The translations under genes were made by a program, and so were the position numbers. Below, piece by piece: positions 40,631-48,596 of a stretch of DNA of 64,000 bases. Position 1 is the stretch's first letter; every line of letters begins with the position of its first letter. The stretch covers positions 1-64,000 of the forward strand of contig CAJTPM010000021.1 in assembly GCA_910578085.1 (NCBI GenBank), in the 5' to 3' direction. The DNA is from an uncultured Lachnospiraceae bacterium. GTDB lineage: Bacteria; Bacillota; Clostridia; Lachnospirales; Lachnospiraceae. Under the pieces are notes generated by a model. That model searched no databases. It had not been told where the DNA came from and saw only the letters and a program-made list of their open reading frames with translations.

Positions 40631-40818
40631 GAACAGCGGCTGATCCTGTCCGTCCGCTTAAGACGCTGCCGGAGTATGCTGAGATCCGGCAGCGCTATAA
40701 GCGAACGGAAGCGTTTGCGGGGGGATTTCATTCGGCAGGCATGACACACGCTTTACATGGGCGTACCCGCCGCAATCAGATCACCGTGTGGATCGTAAAA
40801 ACCCATTATTTTGTTTGA
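40627..40818 (+). CDS. Possible small protein coupled to the GerA-like gene
   Basis: A 63-codon frame starts with ATG overlapping the TGA stop of the GerA-like gene (ATGA). The product is basic (many Arg and His) and has no recognised domain. The coupling geometry is suggestive only. Its end overlaps the promoter of the HSP90-like gene. Confidence 0.3.
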   Translation: MRTAADPVRPLKTLPEYAEIRQRYKRTEAFAGGFHSAGMTHALHGRTRRNQITVWIVKTHYFV

Positions 40819-40843
40819 AGTTGACAGGGATACATAGTATAAT
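40815..40843 (+). promoter_or_regulatory. Promoter of the HSP90-like gene pair
   Basis: TTGAAG (40815-40820), 17 bases, TATAAT (40838-40843). A TTGACA inside the spacer (40821-40826) is too close to serve this -10 box. Confidence 0.65.
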
Positions 40844-40978
40844 ATTCAGAAAAAGGCGATACAGCTTGCCAGAAAACGTAAAATGCTCTTTCAAAGTGTT
40901 GCTGACAGCATTCTGGCCATGATAACGATAGAAAATAAGTGCTCCGCATGGATAAAAACGGAAAGGAAGCAGATTGTT

Positions 40979-42790
40979 ATGGGAAATCACAAAAATACGG
41001 ACAAAACGGAAGATTACAGCTTTCAGGTGGATCTGCGGGGGATCATCCGCCTGCTCAGCGAAAATCTTTATTCCAGCGAGGACGTATTTCTGCGGGAGCT
41101 TCTGCAGAATGCGGTAGATGCCATCGAGGCGAGAAAGGCAGCGGAGCCGGATTTCGGGGCGGGGCAGATTCGGATCTCCTATCGCAGGGAAACGAAGAAC
41201 AGAGCGCGGCTTATCTTTGCGGACAACGGGATCGGATTGACCAGAGAGGAAATACATACGTTTCTGTCCGTCATCGGGCAATCATCCAAAAGAGGCGCGC
41301 TGGAGCGGGGGAATTTTATCGGGCAGTTCGGCATCGGGCTGTTATCCTGTTTTTTGGTGGCGGATGAAATTCTTGTGCGAAGCCGTTCCCTGAAAGAGGA
41401 GGCAGGGCACAGGTGGCTTGGGAAAAGCGACGGCACCTATCAGGTGGCTAAGGAGCCGGAGGAGGTGTCCGTGGGGACGGAAGTGATTCTTCTCCTGAAA
41501 GGAAAGATGGCAGCCAGATACCACGAGGAGGAAGTGATCAGGCTGTTGAAGGAATACGGTTTTTTGCTGAAAACGCCGGTGGAGTTTGACGGAGACGGCG
41601 GAACAAGACGTATCAATGACGGTTTCATTCCCTGGCGACAGCCGTTTTGCAGCAATGAGGAAATATTACGGTTTGGGGAATTGCTGTTCGAGGAGGAGTT
41701 TTTTGGCGCGGTGCCGATTAAGGGCGAGGGATTGACCGGTTATGCCTTTATTTCGAGAAAACGGACCAACGCGGCTTTCATGGGACAGCACAAGATATTT
41801 TTGAAGGATATGCTGATTACGGAGGACGGCAGGGAACTGATTCCCAAATGGGCCTTTTTTACAAGGTGTATTCTGAACGCGGAGGATCTGACGCCTATGG
41901 CTTCGAGAGAGGGATTTGTGGCGGATTATCGGCTTTCCAGAGCAAGGAACGATATTGAGAAGAGTATTTTTGAGTATTTTGTCGCGCTGTCGCTGTATGA
42001 TGTCAATATGTTAAAGCAGCTGACGTCGGTACATAATGTGGCGATCAAGTCTCTTGCCGTAGAAAATGAAAAGATTTACAAATTGTTTTTTCAGTTTCTT
42101 GTTTTTTCTTCCAACAGAGGGAGTCTGACCGGCTTTCAGCTGTTAGAGGCGGCTAAGAGGGGGACGATATACTATTGTACCGAGGTGGAAGATTACCGGA
42201 GGGCTTATGCGCTTTTGGGAAACGGAGCGGGCATTTTAATCAATGCGGGCTATATTTATGATACAAAACTGCTTCAGCTTTTGAGGCGTTACCATCCGGG
42301 GATCCGGCTGGAAGTGTTTGATGAAGCGTCCTACGGGGAACTGCTGGAGGAGCCGGAGGAGCATATCAGAAAGGAGCTGGAAGAGCTGCTTAAGGCGGCG
42401 GGGGAGGCGTTAAAGCCTTTCAACTGTAAGGCTGTTTTGAAACAGTTCGATCCGGCGGAATCGGCCGCTTTTTACGTGCCGGGGGAGGACGGTCTGTTTG
42501 ACGGTGTGCTGACGGAGGGCAGTTTTTCTGATTTTCTGGGGGAGTTTGATCCGGGAAATTTTGTGCGGGCAGAGGACAATTATGGTACAAAGCTGTATCT
42601 GAACGGGAAAAATCCGCTGTTAAGGCGGCTTTCTCAGGTGCGGGATGCAGAGATCACAAGGACAATGATCGAGGTCATCTATGTGCACGCCATGCTGGCC
42701 GGTCACTATACACTGGGGGAAAAAGAAATGGGGATCTTAAACAGAGGACTGATCAGACTTGTGGAGTACGGTCTGGGCGACTTTACATAA
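40979..42790 (+). CDS. Divergent HSP90-family (GHKL ATPase) protein
   Basis: The 603-residue protein has the HSP90/HtpG N-terminal ATPase: Leu-Arg-Glu40-Leu-Leu-Gln-Asn44-Ala-Val-Asp-Ala (catalytic Glu, Mg-binding Asn), Asp82-Asn-Gly-Ile-Gly, the lid Val-Ile-Gly-Gln-Ser-Ser-Lys-Arg, and Ile-Gly-Gln-Phe-Gly-Ile-Gly (about 114-120). The middle domain has the Arg-Glu-Gly-Phe region of HtpG (Met-Ala-Ser-Arg-Glu-Gly-Phe, near residue 308). The C-terminal 230 residues do not look like the HtpG dimerisation domain. True HtpG is about 620-640 residues. ATG 40979 has AAAGGA upstream. It probably forms an operon with the next gene, 91 bases downstream. The client or function is unknown. Confidence 0.85.
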   Translation: MGNHKNTDKTEDYSFQVDLRGIIRLLSENLYSSEDVFLRELLQNAVDAIEARKAAEPDFGAGQIRISYRRETKNRARLIFADNGIGLTREEIHTFLSVIGQSSKRGALERGNFIGQFGIGLLSCFLVADEILVRSRSLKEEAGHRWLGKSDGTYQVAKEPEEVSVGTEVILLLKGKMAARYHEEEVIRLLKEYGFLLKTPVEFDGDGGTRRINDGFIPWRQPFCSNEEILRFGELLFEEEFFGAVPIKGEGLTGYAFISRKRTNAAFMGQHKIFLKDMLITEDGRELIPKWAFFTRCILNAEDLTPMASREGFVADYRLSRARNDIEKSIFEYFVALSLYDVNMLKQLTSVHNVAIKSLAVENEKIYKLFFQFLVFSSNRGSLTGFQLLEAAKRGTIYYCTEVEDYRRAYALLGNGAGILINAGYIYDTKLLQLLRRYHPGIRLEVFDEASYGELLEEPEEHIRKELEELLKAAGEALKPFNCKAVLKQFDPAESAAFYVPGEDGLFDGVLTEGSFSDFLGEFDPGNFVRAEDNYGTKLYLNGKNPLLRRLSQVRDAEITRTMIEVIYVHAMLAGHYTLGEKEMGILNRGLIRLVEYGLGDFT

Positions 42791-42881
42791 GAAAGTATTT
42801 CTTGAGAAGCCCGGACGGCGGTCAGGCGGAGATTGAAATACTGTAAAACAATGTCAGGTGGGAACAGGGGGAGCGGAAAGA

Positions 42882-44213
42882 ATGATCCTGGAAAGTTTAA
42901 CCAACAGAAAATATGTACCGGACGACAGGCTCTGGGAAATGATCAAACGGGCCAACAGTCTGACGGAAGGTGGATATTCCGTCTGGGATGACAATGCGAT
43001 GACGTTAGTGCCCTTATTAAAGCGGATTCTGGCCAGGGCAAAGGAAGTGCGGGATTTACAGATCTATTTTTATGTGATGGGGAAAGCATTCTGGTATGTC
43101 AGAAGGGACGGTGTGGACGATATCCGGTTTGCCTTTCAGATTTCGGAAATGTTTCATCAGGCCCACGCGGAGCATCTGGCGGAGGAAACGACCAGGTTCG
43201 GCAGAGAGTACTATGTGGACACTGCTGCCAGAATCCTGTCTTTTTATATGAAATATCCGCAGATCAATGATGAAAAGATGAAACAGATGCTTTCCATTTT
43301 TCTGGAAAGTGATGAGAAATACGGTACTGTCTGGAATGCCGGAAGCTACGATAAGATCATGCGGTATGCTTTGTTTGAGGAGGATCTGCATCTTGCAGGA
43401 AGGGCAAAAAAGAAACTGGAAACCATGGATTTTACAAACTGGTGTTATGTCTGCTACTATGTGAGGCCCATGCTGCATTACTATGTATTTATGGAAGAAT
43501 ATGACAGGATCGAGGAACTGATTCTGGCCGTTAGCAGAAAGGAGATCGCGAAGAAGTACAGATGGTGCTATGATCAGTGTGAACAGGCGAACGAGGAGAC
43601 ATTAGTGGAAGAGGCTCTGGAGCACTGTATGAATTTGGGAAAGGATAAACTGTTCAGAAAGATATTCCGAAAGTGGAGGGATCTCTTTACTCATCCCATG
43701 GAGGGGGAGATCGCGACCTGTGAAGCGTTGCTGCATGTGTTTGCAGGGGATCTGTCACGTCTGGAGGAGACGCTTCGGGTGGCGGAGGAGGATGACAGGA
43801 AAGGGCGGGAGATGAAAGTGACGCCCTATGATGGAATGTACTGGTTTTTGTGGTGGCACCTTTATTTTCGGCTGCTGCACAGGCAGGGGGTAAATTCTGT
43901 GAAAATGAACCTGGAGGAGTGGCCGGAAGCAGCGGAAATACCGAAAATGACGGAGAAACAGAAAACAGTAAAAGTACCGGAGAAAGGGAAACCGGCAGAA
44001 GAGCCGGTGACGACAGAGGTGATGGAAACGCCGGAGAATCCCGAATCAGGCGGTGAGATTCTGACAGTCGGAGAAAGAAGTTACAGCTGCGAGACACTGG
44101 CAGAGTATTTCGCTGGTAAGGCTCGGGAAATCGGTGCCCGGATGAGCCGTGCCCGCCGCAATTTTGATTATGAAAAAGTGAAGAGATCCCACGAGAGATG
44201 TCTGGGATTATAA
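42882..44213 (+). CDS. Unknown helical protein, partner of the HSP90-like ATPase
   Basis: The 443-residue protein has no signal peptide or membrane helix. Residues 1-330 are made of successive amphipathic helices rich in aromatic and charged residues, suggesting a TPR- or HEAT-like repeat array. A low-complexity Glu/Lys/Pro/Thr linker (about 350-395) and a basic C-terminal helix follow. No family is recognised. It starts at ATG 42882 after a GGAAAG ribosome site, 91 bases behind the HSP90-like gene and before a terminator, so the two share a transcript. A cochaperone or client-recognition role is an inference from this pairing. Confidence 0.75.
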   Translation: MILESLTNRKYVPDDRLWEMIKRANSLTEGGYSVWDDNAMTLVPLLKRILARAKEVRDLQIYFYVMGKAFWYVRRDGVDDIRFAFQISEMFHQAHAEHLAEETTRFGREYYVDTAARILSFYMKYPQINDEKMKQMLSIFLESDEKYGTVWNAGSYDKIMRYALFEEDLHLAGRAKKKLETMDFTNWCYVCYYVRPMLHYYVFMEEYDRIEELILAVSRKEIAKKYRWCYDQCEQANEETLVEEALEHCMNLGKDKLFRKIFRKWRDLFTHPMEGEIATCEALLHVFAGDLSRLEETLRVAEEDDRKGREMKVTPYDGMYWFLWWHLYFRLLHRQGVNSVKMNLEEWPEAAEIPKMTEKQKTVKVPEKGKPAEEPVTTEVMETPENPESGGEILTVGERSYSCETLAEYFAGKAREIGARMSRARRNFDYEKVKRSHERCLGL

Positions 44214-44259
44214 CATTTTTCCTTTTTGGGATGTCGGTATGAAAAAGCGGTATACATAA

Positions 44260-44285
44260 GGGGCTGACATTTGAGTGTCAGCCCC
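44260..44285 (+). terminator. Bidirectional stem-loop between convergent genes
   Basis: A perfect 10-bp stem (44260-44269 with 44276-44285, GGGGCTGACA/TGTCAGCCCC) with a TTTGAG loop lies between the helical-protein gene and the convergent citrate synthase gene. No long T run on either side, so it may be a weak stop. Confidence 0.65.
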
Positions 44286-44408
44286 CAGCGTCTTTATCCC
44301 TGTATTTTTGAAAGAGGAACTTCCTGTAAAAACTGAGAAAAATTCAACCCCATACTCATAGCAGCTTCGTTCAGCCATTGCATTTTTTAGCTGCTTTGTT
44401 GCGAATTG

Positions 44409-45776
44409 CTATCTCCTCTCCTCAATATCCATATAATTTTTATCATACCCGATGGGCTTATAGGCGGGACGTATGATCTTTCCGTTGTTGGCAAGTTCTT
44501 CCATCCGATGGGCGCTCCAGCCTACGATACGGGCGATGGCAAAGATCGGCGTGAAAAGTTCCTGAGGCAGTCCCAGCATCTTGTAAACAAAGCCGGAGTA
44601 GAAATCCACGTTAACGCTGACGCCTTTATAGATCTGGCGTTCTTCGGCGATGACCTGGGGTGCAAGTTTTTCCACCAGGGAATACAAATTAAATTCTTTT
44701 TCCAGTCCCTTTTCCACAGAGAGCTTTTCCACGAAATTTTTAAAGATCACGGCTCTGGGATCGGATTTGGAGTATACCGCATGTCCCACACCATAGATCA
44801 GTCCCGCATGATCGAAGGCCTCTTTATGTAGTAGTTTTTTCAGATAGACAGCCACTTCCTCCTCGTCGCTCCAGTCTTTTAAGACATTCATCATCTCATC
44901 AAACATCTGCACGACCTTGATGTTGGCGCCGCCGTGGCGGGGGCCTTTTAAGGAGCCGATGGCCGCTGCAATCACGGAATAGGTGTCCGCCAGGGAGGAA
45001 GTCACGACATGGGTGGTGAAGGAAGAGTTATTACCGCCGCCGTGTTCCATGTGCAGTACGAGAGCAACATCCAGGATTCTCGCCTCGAGCTGTGTGTAGC
45101 TGCTGTCCGGGCGCAGAATATGCAGGATATTCTCTGCGGCGGAAAGCTGCGGCTGCGGCTGATGGATATAGAGGCTGTTGCCGTCATGATAATGGCTGTA
45201 AGCCTGATAACCGTAAATGGAGAGTAACGGGAAAATACTGATTAACTGCAGGCACTGCCTGAGCACATTAGGCAGAGAAGTATCGTCCGCTCTGTCGTCG
45301 TAGGAGTACATGGTCAGCACGCTTCTGGCCAGTGTGTTCATCATATCCTTGCTGGGGGCTTTCATAATAATATCCCGCACAAAACTGGTGGGAAGACTTC
45401 TGTAACCGGACAGCAGTTCCTTAAATTCGTCAAGCTCTTTTTCGTTGGGAAGCTTGTTGAATAAAAGGAGATACGTGACTTCTTCGAAGCCGAAGCGGTT
45501 TTTGGAGGAAAACCCATGCACCAGATCCTTGACATCGTAGCCTCTGTAAAACAGGCGGCCGTGGGCGGGAACGGACTGTCCGTTCACAACTTCTGTGGCT
45601 CTTACGTCGGAGATGGTGGTGAGTCCTGCGAGAACACCCTTACCGTTTAAGTCGCGAAGTCCTCTTTTGACGTCATACCTTGTAAAAAGGGCGGTATCAA
45701 TGATATCCGACTCTTCACTGAGCTTTGCAAGACGAATCAGTTCCGGTGTGATTTCTGAAAAATTCTGATGATCCAT
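44409..45776 (-). CDS. gltA: Citrate synthase family protein
   Basis: The 455-residue protein condenses oxaloacetate with acetyl-CoA (or propionyl-CoA in methylcitrate synthases). Catalytic residues lie in Gly-Pro-Arg-His-Gly-Gly-Ala-Asn (His near 290), Gly-Val-Gly-His-Ala-Val-Tyr-Ser (His near 347) and Asn-Val-Asp-Phe-Tyr-Ser-Gly (Asp near 400). It has an N-terminal extension of about 70 residues relative to short citrate synthases, common in Firmicutes. AAAGGAG precedes the ATG, and a minus-strand promoter is at 45922-45894. No aconitase or isocitrate dehydrogenase gene is next to it. Confidence 0.93.
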   Translation of the reverse strand: MDHQNFSEITPELIRLAKLSEESDIIDTALFTRYDVKRGLRDLNGKGVLAGLTTISDVRATEVVNGQSVPAHGRLFYRGYDVKDLVHGFSSKNRFGFEEVTYLLLFNKLPNEKELDEFKELLSGYRSLPTSFVRDIIMKAPSKDMMNTLARSVLTMYSYDDRADDTSLPNVLRQCLQLISIFPLLSIYGYQAYSHYHDGNSLYIHQPQPQLSAAENILHILRPDSSYTQLEARILDVALVLHMEHGGGNNSSFTTHVVTSSLADTYSVIAAAIGSLKGPRHGGANIKVVQMFDEMMNVLKDWSDEEEVAVYLKKLLHKEAFDHAGLIYGVGHAVYSKSDPRAVIFKNFVEKLSVEKGLEKEFNLYSLVEKLAPQVIAEERQIYKGVSVNVDFYSGFVYKMLGLPQELFTPIFAIARIVGWSAHRMEELANNGKIIRPAYKPIGYDKNYMDIEERR

Positions 45777-46146
45777 ATAAAAACTCCTTTCTTTGAGTAA
45801 TGCACTAAAGTGTATCGTTTATCCGCATAAATCGACAGCATCAAAATATGTGTTGCCTAAAATCAATCAAATCTCTTGAAAAATAAATGGCAAATTATAT
45901 AAGATTTCCTTTGACGATGTATAAAGAATTTCCAGAACAGCAGGTATGTGGTCCGGGAAAGCCTAAGTTTTATTCTGAAAAACAATAAAAATATGGTTTT
46001 CAGAAAAGTCAGAAATAGTGTCAAGTTGAAATGTACTTCTATCATACCATAAAAAAATTGTAGATTACAAGTTTATTCTGTCAATTCAGAAAAAATTTAT
46101 AAATGATATGGGAAAATTTGGGCTTTTTATGTATAATGTAGCTTAT
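45777..46146. other. AT-rich intergenic region before citrate synthase and the repeat array
   Basis: About 370 bases hold no plausible gene on either strand. They contain the citrate synthase ribosome site (minus strand, 45789-45784), its promoter, and a plus-strand TATAAT at 46132-46137 with no good -35 box that may start the aminopeptidase transcript through the repeat array. Confidence 0.7.
45894..45922 (-). promoter_or_regulatory. Promoter of citrate synthase
   Basis: On the minus strand TATACA (45922-45917), 17 bases, TATAAT (45899-45894). The leader to the ATG is about 110 bases. Confidence 0.5.
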
Positions 46147-46438
46147 GGGAAGCAGCTCTGCTGCTTCCAGCCTCGGAGCGAAGCGAAGAGGCGTAGCTGC
46201 GAAAGCAGCCATAAGCTAACGAGCAGCTCTGCTGCGAGTATAGCCTCAGAGCGAAGAGAAGAGGCGTAGCTGCGAAAGCAGCCATAAGCTAACGAGCAGC
46301 TCTGCTGCGAGTATAGCCTCAGAGCGAAGAGAAGAGGCGTAGCTGCGAGAGCAGCTATAAGCTAACGAGCAGCTCTGCTGCGAGTATAGCCTCAGAACGA
46401 AGAGAAGAGGCGTAGCTGCGAGAGCGGACATAAGCTAA
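46147..46438 (+). repeat. Four tandem 73-bp repeats, each with hairpins
   Basis: Units start at 46147, 46220, 46293 and 46366; the last three are almost identical and the first is more divergent at its left side. Each has a GCAG-CTCTG-CTGC hairpin, a GCGAAGAGAAGAGGCGTAGC core and a right part ending in CATAAGCTAA. Unit 1 is also flanked by the inverted pair TAGCTTATGG / CCATAAGCTA. The array ends 22 bases before the aminopeptidase start and lies in its leader if transcription begins near 46144. Confidence 0.93.
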
Positions 46439-46460
46439 CGAAAATAAGGAGATAACTGTG

Positions 46461-48305
46461 ATGACGGAGAATAAAAAGATTACGGAAAGACTGCAGCTGC
46501 TTCGCAGCGCGATGAAAGAAAACAGGATCAATTATTATATGATCACATCGGCGGACTGTCACGGTTCGGAGTATGTTCATGAGCATTTCAGGGCAAGGGC
46601 ATGGTTTAGCGGTTTCACAGGCTCAAACGGGACACTGCTCGTGGGGCAGGAGCGAGCGGCGCTGTGGACGGACGGACGTTATTTTCTGCAGGCGGAAAAA
46701 CAGCTGGCAGGAACGGGAATTGAACTGATGCGCATGCAGGAGAAAGGGGTTCCAACGATTGAGGAATATCTGGAAAAACATCTGACAGGCGGAGAAGTTC
46801 TGGGATTTGACGGTAACTGTGTAAGCGCCGAGCAGGGGGAGAAGCTGGAAAAAGTATGCAGGAAAAAAGGCGCGGCGATTATTTATGAGAAGGATCTTTC
46901 TGATATCGCCTGGGCGGACAGGCCGGCCCTGCCTGCAGAAGCTGTGTGGGAACTTTCAGAGGAGTATGCGGGGGAGTCCTGCGGGGAAAAGCTTAAGGAA
47001 GTGCGTCTTGTGCTGGAAAAAGAGGGCGCAGACTGCCTGTTTTTAAACAGCCTTGATGATATTATGTGGCTGTTTAATCTGCGGGGATCTGATATTGCCT
47101 GCAATCCGGTGGCGCTTTCCTATGCTCTTGTGGAGAGGGAAGCATGTACACTGTTTTTACAGAAGAAAGCAGCGCCTGATCTTTCTTTAGAGCGGTACGG
47201 CGTTGTCATAGAAGAGTATGACAGGATTTTTGACTGGCTGGATCAATGGCTGTTGGAGAAAACCGGAAGAAAAAATGCAGGGCAGGATCAAAAAGCGCAG
47301 GAGAGCGCTGTGAAAATTTCGGCGCCGGGAGAATATCTGAGCTACCGCCTGATGAAAGTCCTCTCCGAGAAGAGCACACTGATCTTGCAGGAATCGCCTA
47401 CACAACTGTTAAAAGCGATCAAAAATGAGAGGGAGCTTGCCTGCAGCAGAGAGGCCTATCTCCGGGACAGCGCAGCGCTCTGCAAATTTATTTACTGGTT
47501 GAAAGGGCATGTGGGAAAAGAGGAGATCACCGAGATCTCGGCAGCGGATAAACTGGAAGAATTCAGAAGACAGATCCCCGGTTTTCTGGATATTTCTTTT
47601 ACGACGATCTGCGGTTATGCGGACAACGGAGCCATTGTCCACTATTCGGCCACGGAGGATACAAGCCGGAGATTGGAGAAAAAGGGACTGGTTCTTGTTG
47701 ATTCTGGTGGTCAGTATCTGGGCGGTACCACGGATGTCACAAGAACCATCGCGCTGGGGGAAGTGAGCGAGGAGGAGAAAAGGATCTTTTCTCTTGTGTC
47801 GTCGGCCACGCTGCGCCTGGCGGACGCTGTATTTCTGGAAGGAACCACCGGGCGGAATCTGGATATTCTGGCAAGACAGGATCTCTGGAAGGCTCATCTG
47901 GATTACAAACACGGGACCGGCCACGGCATCGGCTATATTCTGAATGTGCATGAAGGCCCTCAGCGTATCAGCTGGCAGTACCGGAAAGAGACGAAGGAAT
48001 ATGCGCTGCGGGCGGGAATGCTCACCAGTGATGAGCCTGGCATGTACTTTGCCGGAAAGTTCGGCGTACGCACCGAAAATATTCTGGAAGTTGTAAAAGA
48101 GGAGGAAAACGAATACGGCACCTTCCTCGGCTTTCGGCATCTGACCTGGGTGCCCATCGACAGGGAAGGGTTAGATAAACAGTACCTGACGGCGGAAGAT
48201 GTGGACAGGATCAACGCCTATCACAGAGAAGTGCGGGAGAGAGTATTTCCACTGTTGGAGAAAGAGGAGCAGGAATGGCTCATCCAGGTAACTGCAGAAC
48301 TGTAA
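46461..48305 (+). CDS. Aminopeptidase P family metallopeptidase (M24B)
   Basis: The 614-residue enzyme has three domains: two creatinase-type N-terminal domains (about 1-160 and 160-320) and the pita-bread M24 domain. Metal ligands appear in Asp-Ser-Gly-Gly-Gln-Tyr-x-x-Gly-Thr-Thr-Asp-Val-Thr-Arg (about 415-430), Gly-Thr-Gly-His-Gly-Ile-Gly (near 486), Ser-Asp-Glu-Pro-Gly-Met-Tyr (near 523) and Arg-Thr-Glu-Asn (near 537). It releases N-terminal residues preceding proline in the cytosol. Length and domains match the long, eukaryote-like aminopeptidase P group. AAGGAG is 9 bases before ATG 46461; a GTG directly before is less likely. Confidence 0.93.
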   Translation: MTENKKITERLQLLRSAMKENRINYYMITSADCHGSEYVHEHFRARAWFSGFTGSNGTLLVGQERAALWTDGRYFLQAEKQLAGTGIELMRMQEKGVPTIEEYLEKHLTGGEVLGFDGNCVSAEQGEKLEKVCRKKGAAIIYEKDLSDIAWADRPALPAEAVWELSEEYAGESCGEKLKEVRLVLEKEGADCLFLNSLDDIMWLFNLRGSDIACNPVALSYALVEREACTLFLQKKAAPDLSLERYGVVIEEYDRIFDWLDQWLLEKTGRKNAGQDQKAQESAVKISAPGEYLSYRLMKVLSEKSTLILQESPTQLLKAIKNERELACSREAYLRDSAALCKFIYWLKGHVGKEEITEISAADKLEEFRRQIPGFLDISFTTICGYADNGAIVHYSATEDTSRRLEKKGLVLVDSGGQYLGGTTDVTRTIALGEVSEEEKRIFSLVSSATLRLADAVFLEGTTGRNLDILARQDLWKAHLDYKHGTGHGIGYILNVHEGPQRISWQYRKETKEYALRAGMLTSDEPGMYFAGKFGVRTENILEVVKEEENEYGTFLGFRHLTWVPIDREGLDKQYLTAEDVDRINAYHREVRERVFPLLEKEEQEWLIQVTAEL

Positions 48306-48429
48306 TCGTCATTTTGCAGGTTTAATATGACAGGTTCTGATTTTTAAGGCGAAAACCAGCCGGGATGGAAATATCCCCATTTTTACAAATTTTTTAGGAA
48401 TTCCCGCCCCGTTTTGTGCAAAAGCTATC

Positions 48430-48458
48430 TTGACTTTTGGAAAGTGATTTGCCATAAT
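48430..48458 (+). promoter_or_regulatory. Promoter of pckA
   Basis: TTGACT (48430-48435), 17 bases, CATAAT (48453-48458). The roughly 130-base leader contains a GCGGCA/TGCCGC hairpin (48491-48506) and then the AGGAGGAGG ribosome site. The hairpin could regulate translation or stability. Confidence 0.7.
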
Positions 48459-48596
48459 AAAAGGCGATGTGTGGGTTTGGGATTCACACGGCGGCAAAAA
48501 TGCCGCAGATATTAAAGACATTCGCAATGTCAGAATCGGCAGAGACCGGGAAGACAGGCGGTGAATTATATTTATATTCCAGGAGGAGGAAAAAAT

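Noticed and set aside
40821..40843. TTGACA with TATAAT as a promoter pair
   Set aside because: The spacing is only 11 bases; the TTGAAG at 40815 with 17-base spacing is used instead.
46147..46438. CRISPR array or coding region (minus-strand frames repeat a Ser/Leu/Arg-rich peptide)
   Set aside because: Units are contiguous 73-bp tandem copies without spacers, and the minus-strand frames have no ribosome site and merely translate the DNA repeat.
48305..48430. Riboswitch in the pckA upstream region
   Set aside because: Only short unrelated hairpins are seen; no conserved riboswitch core was recognised.
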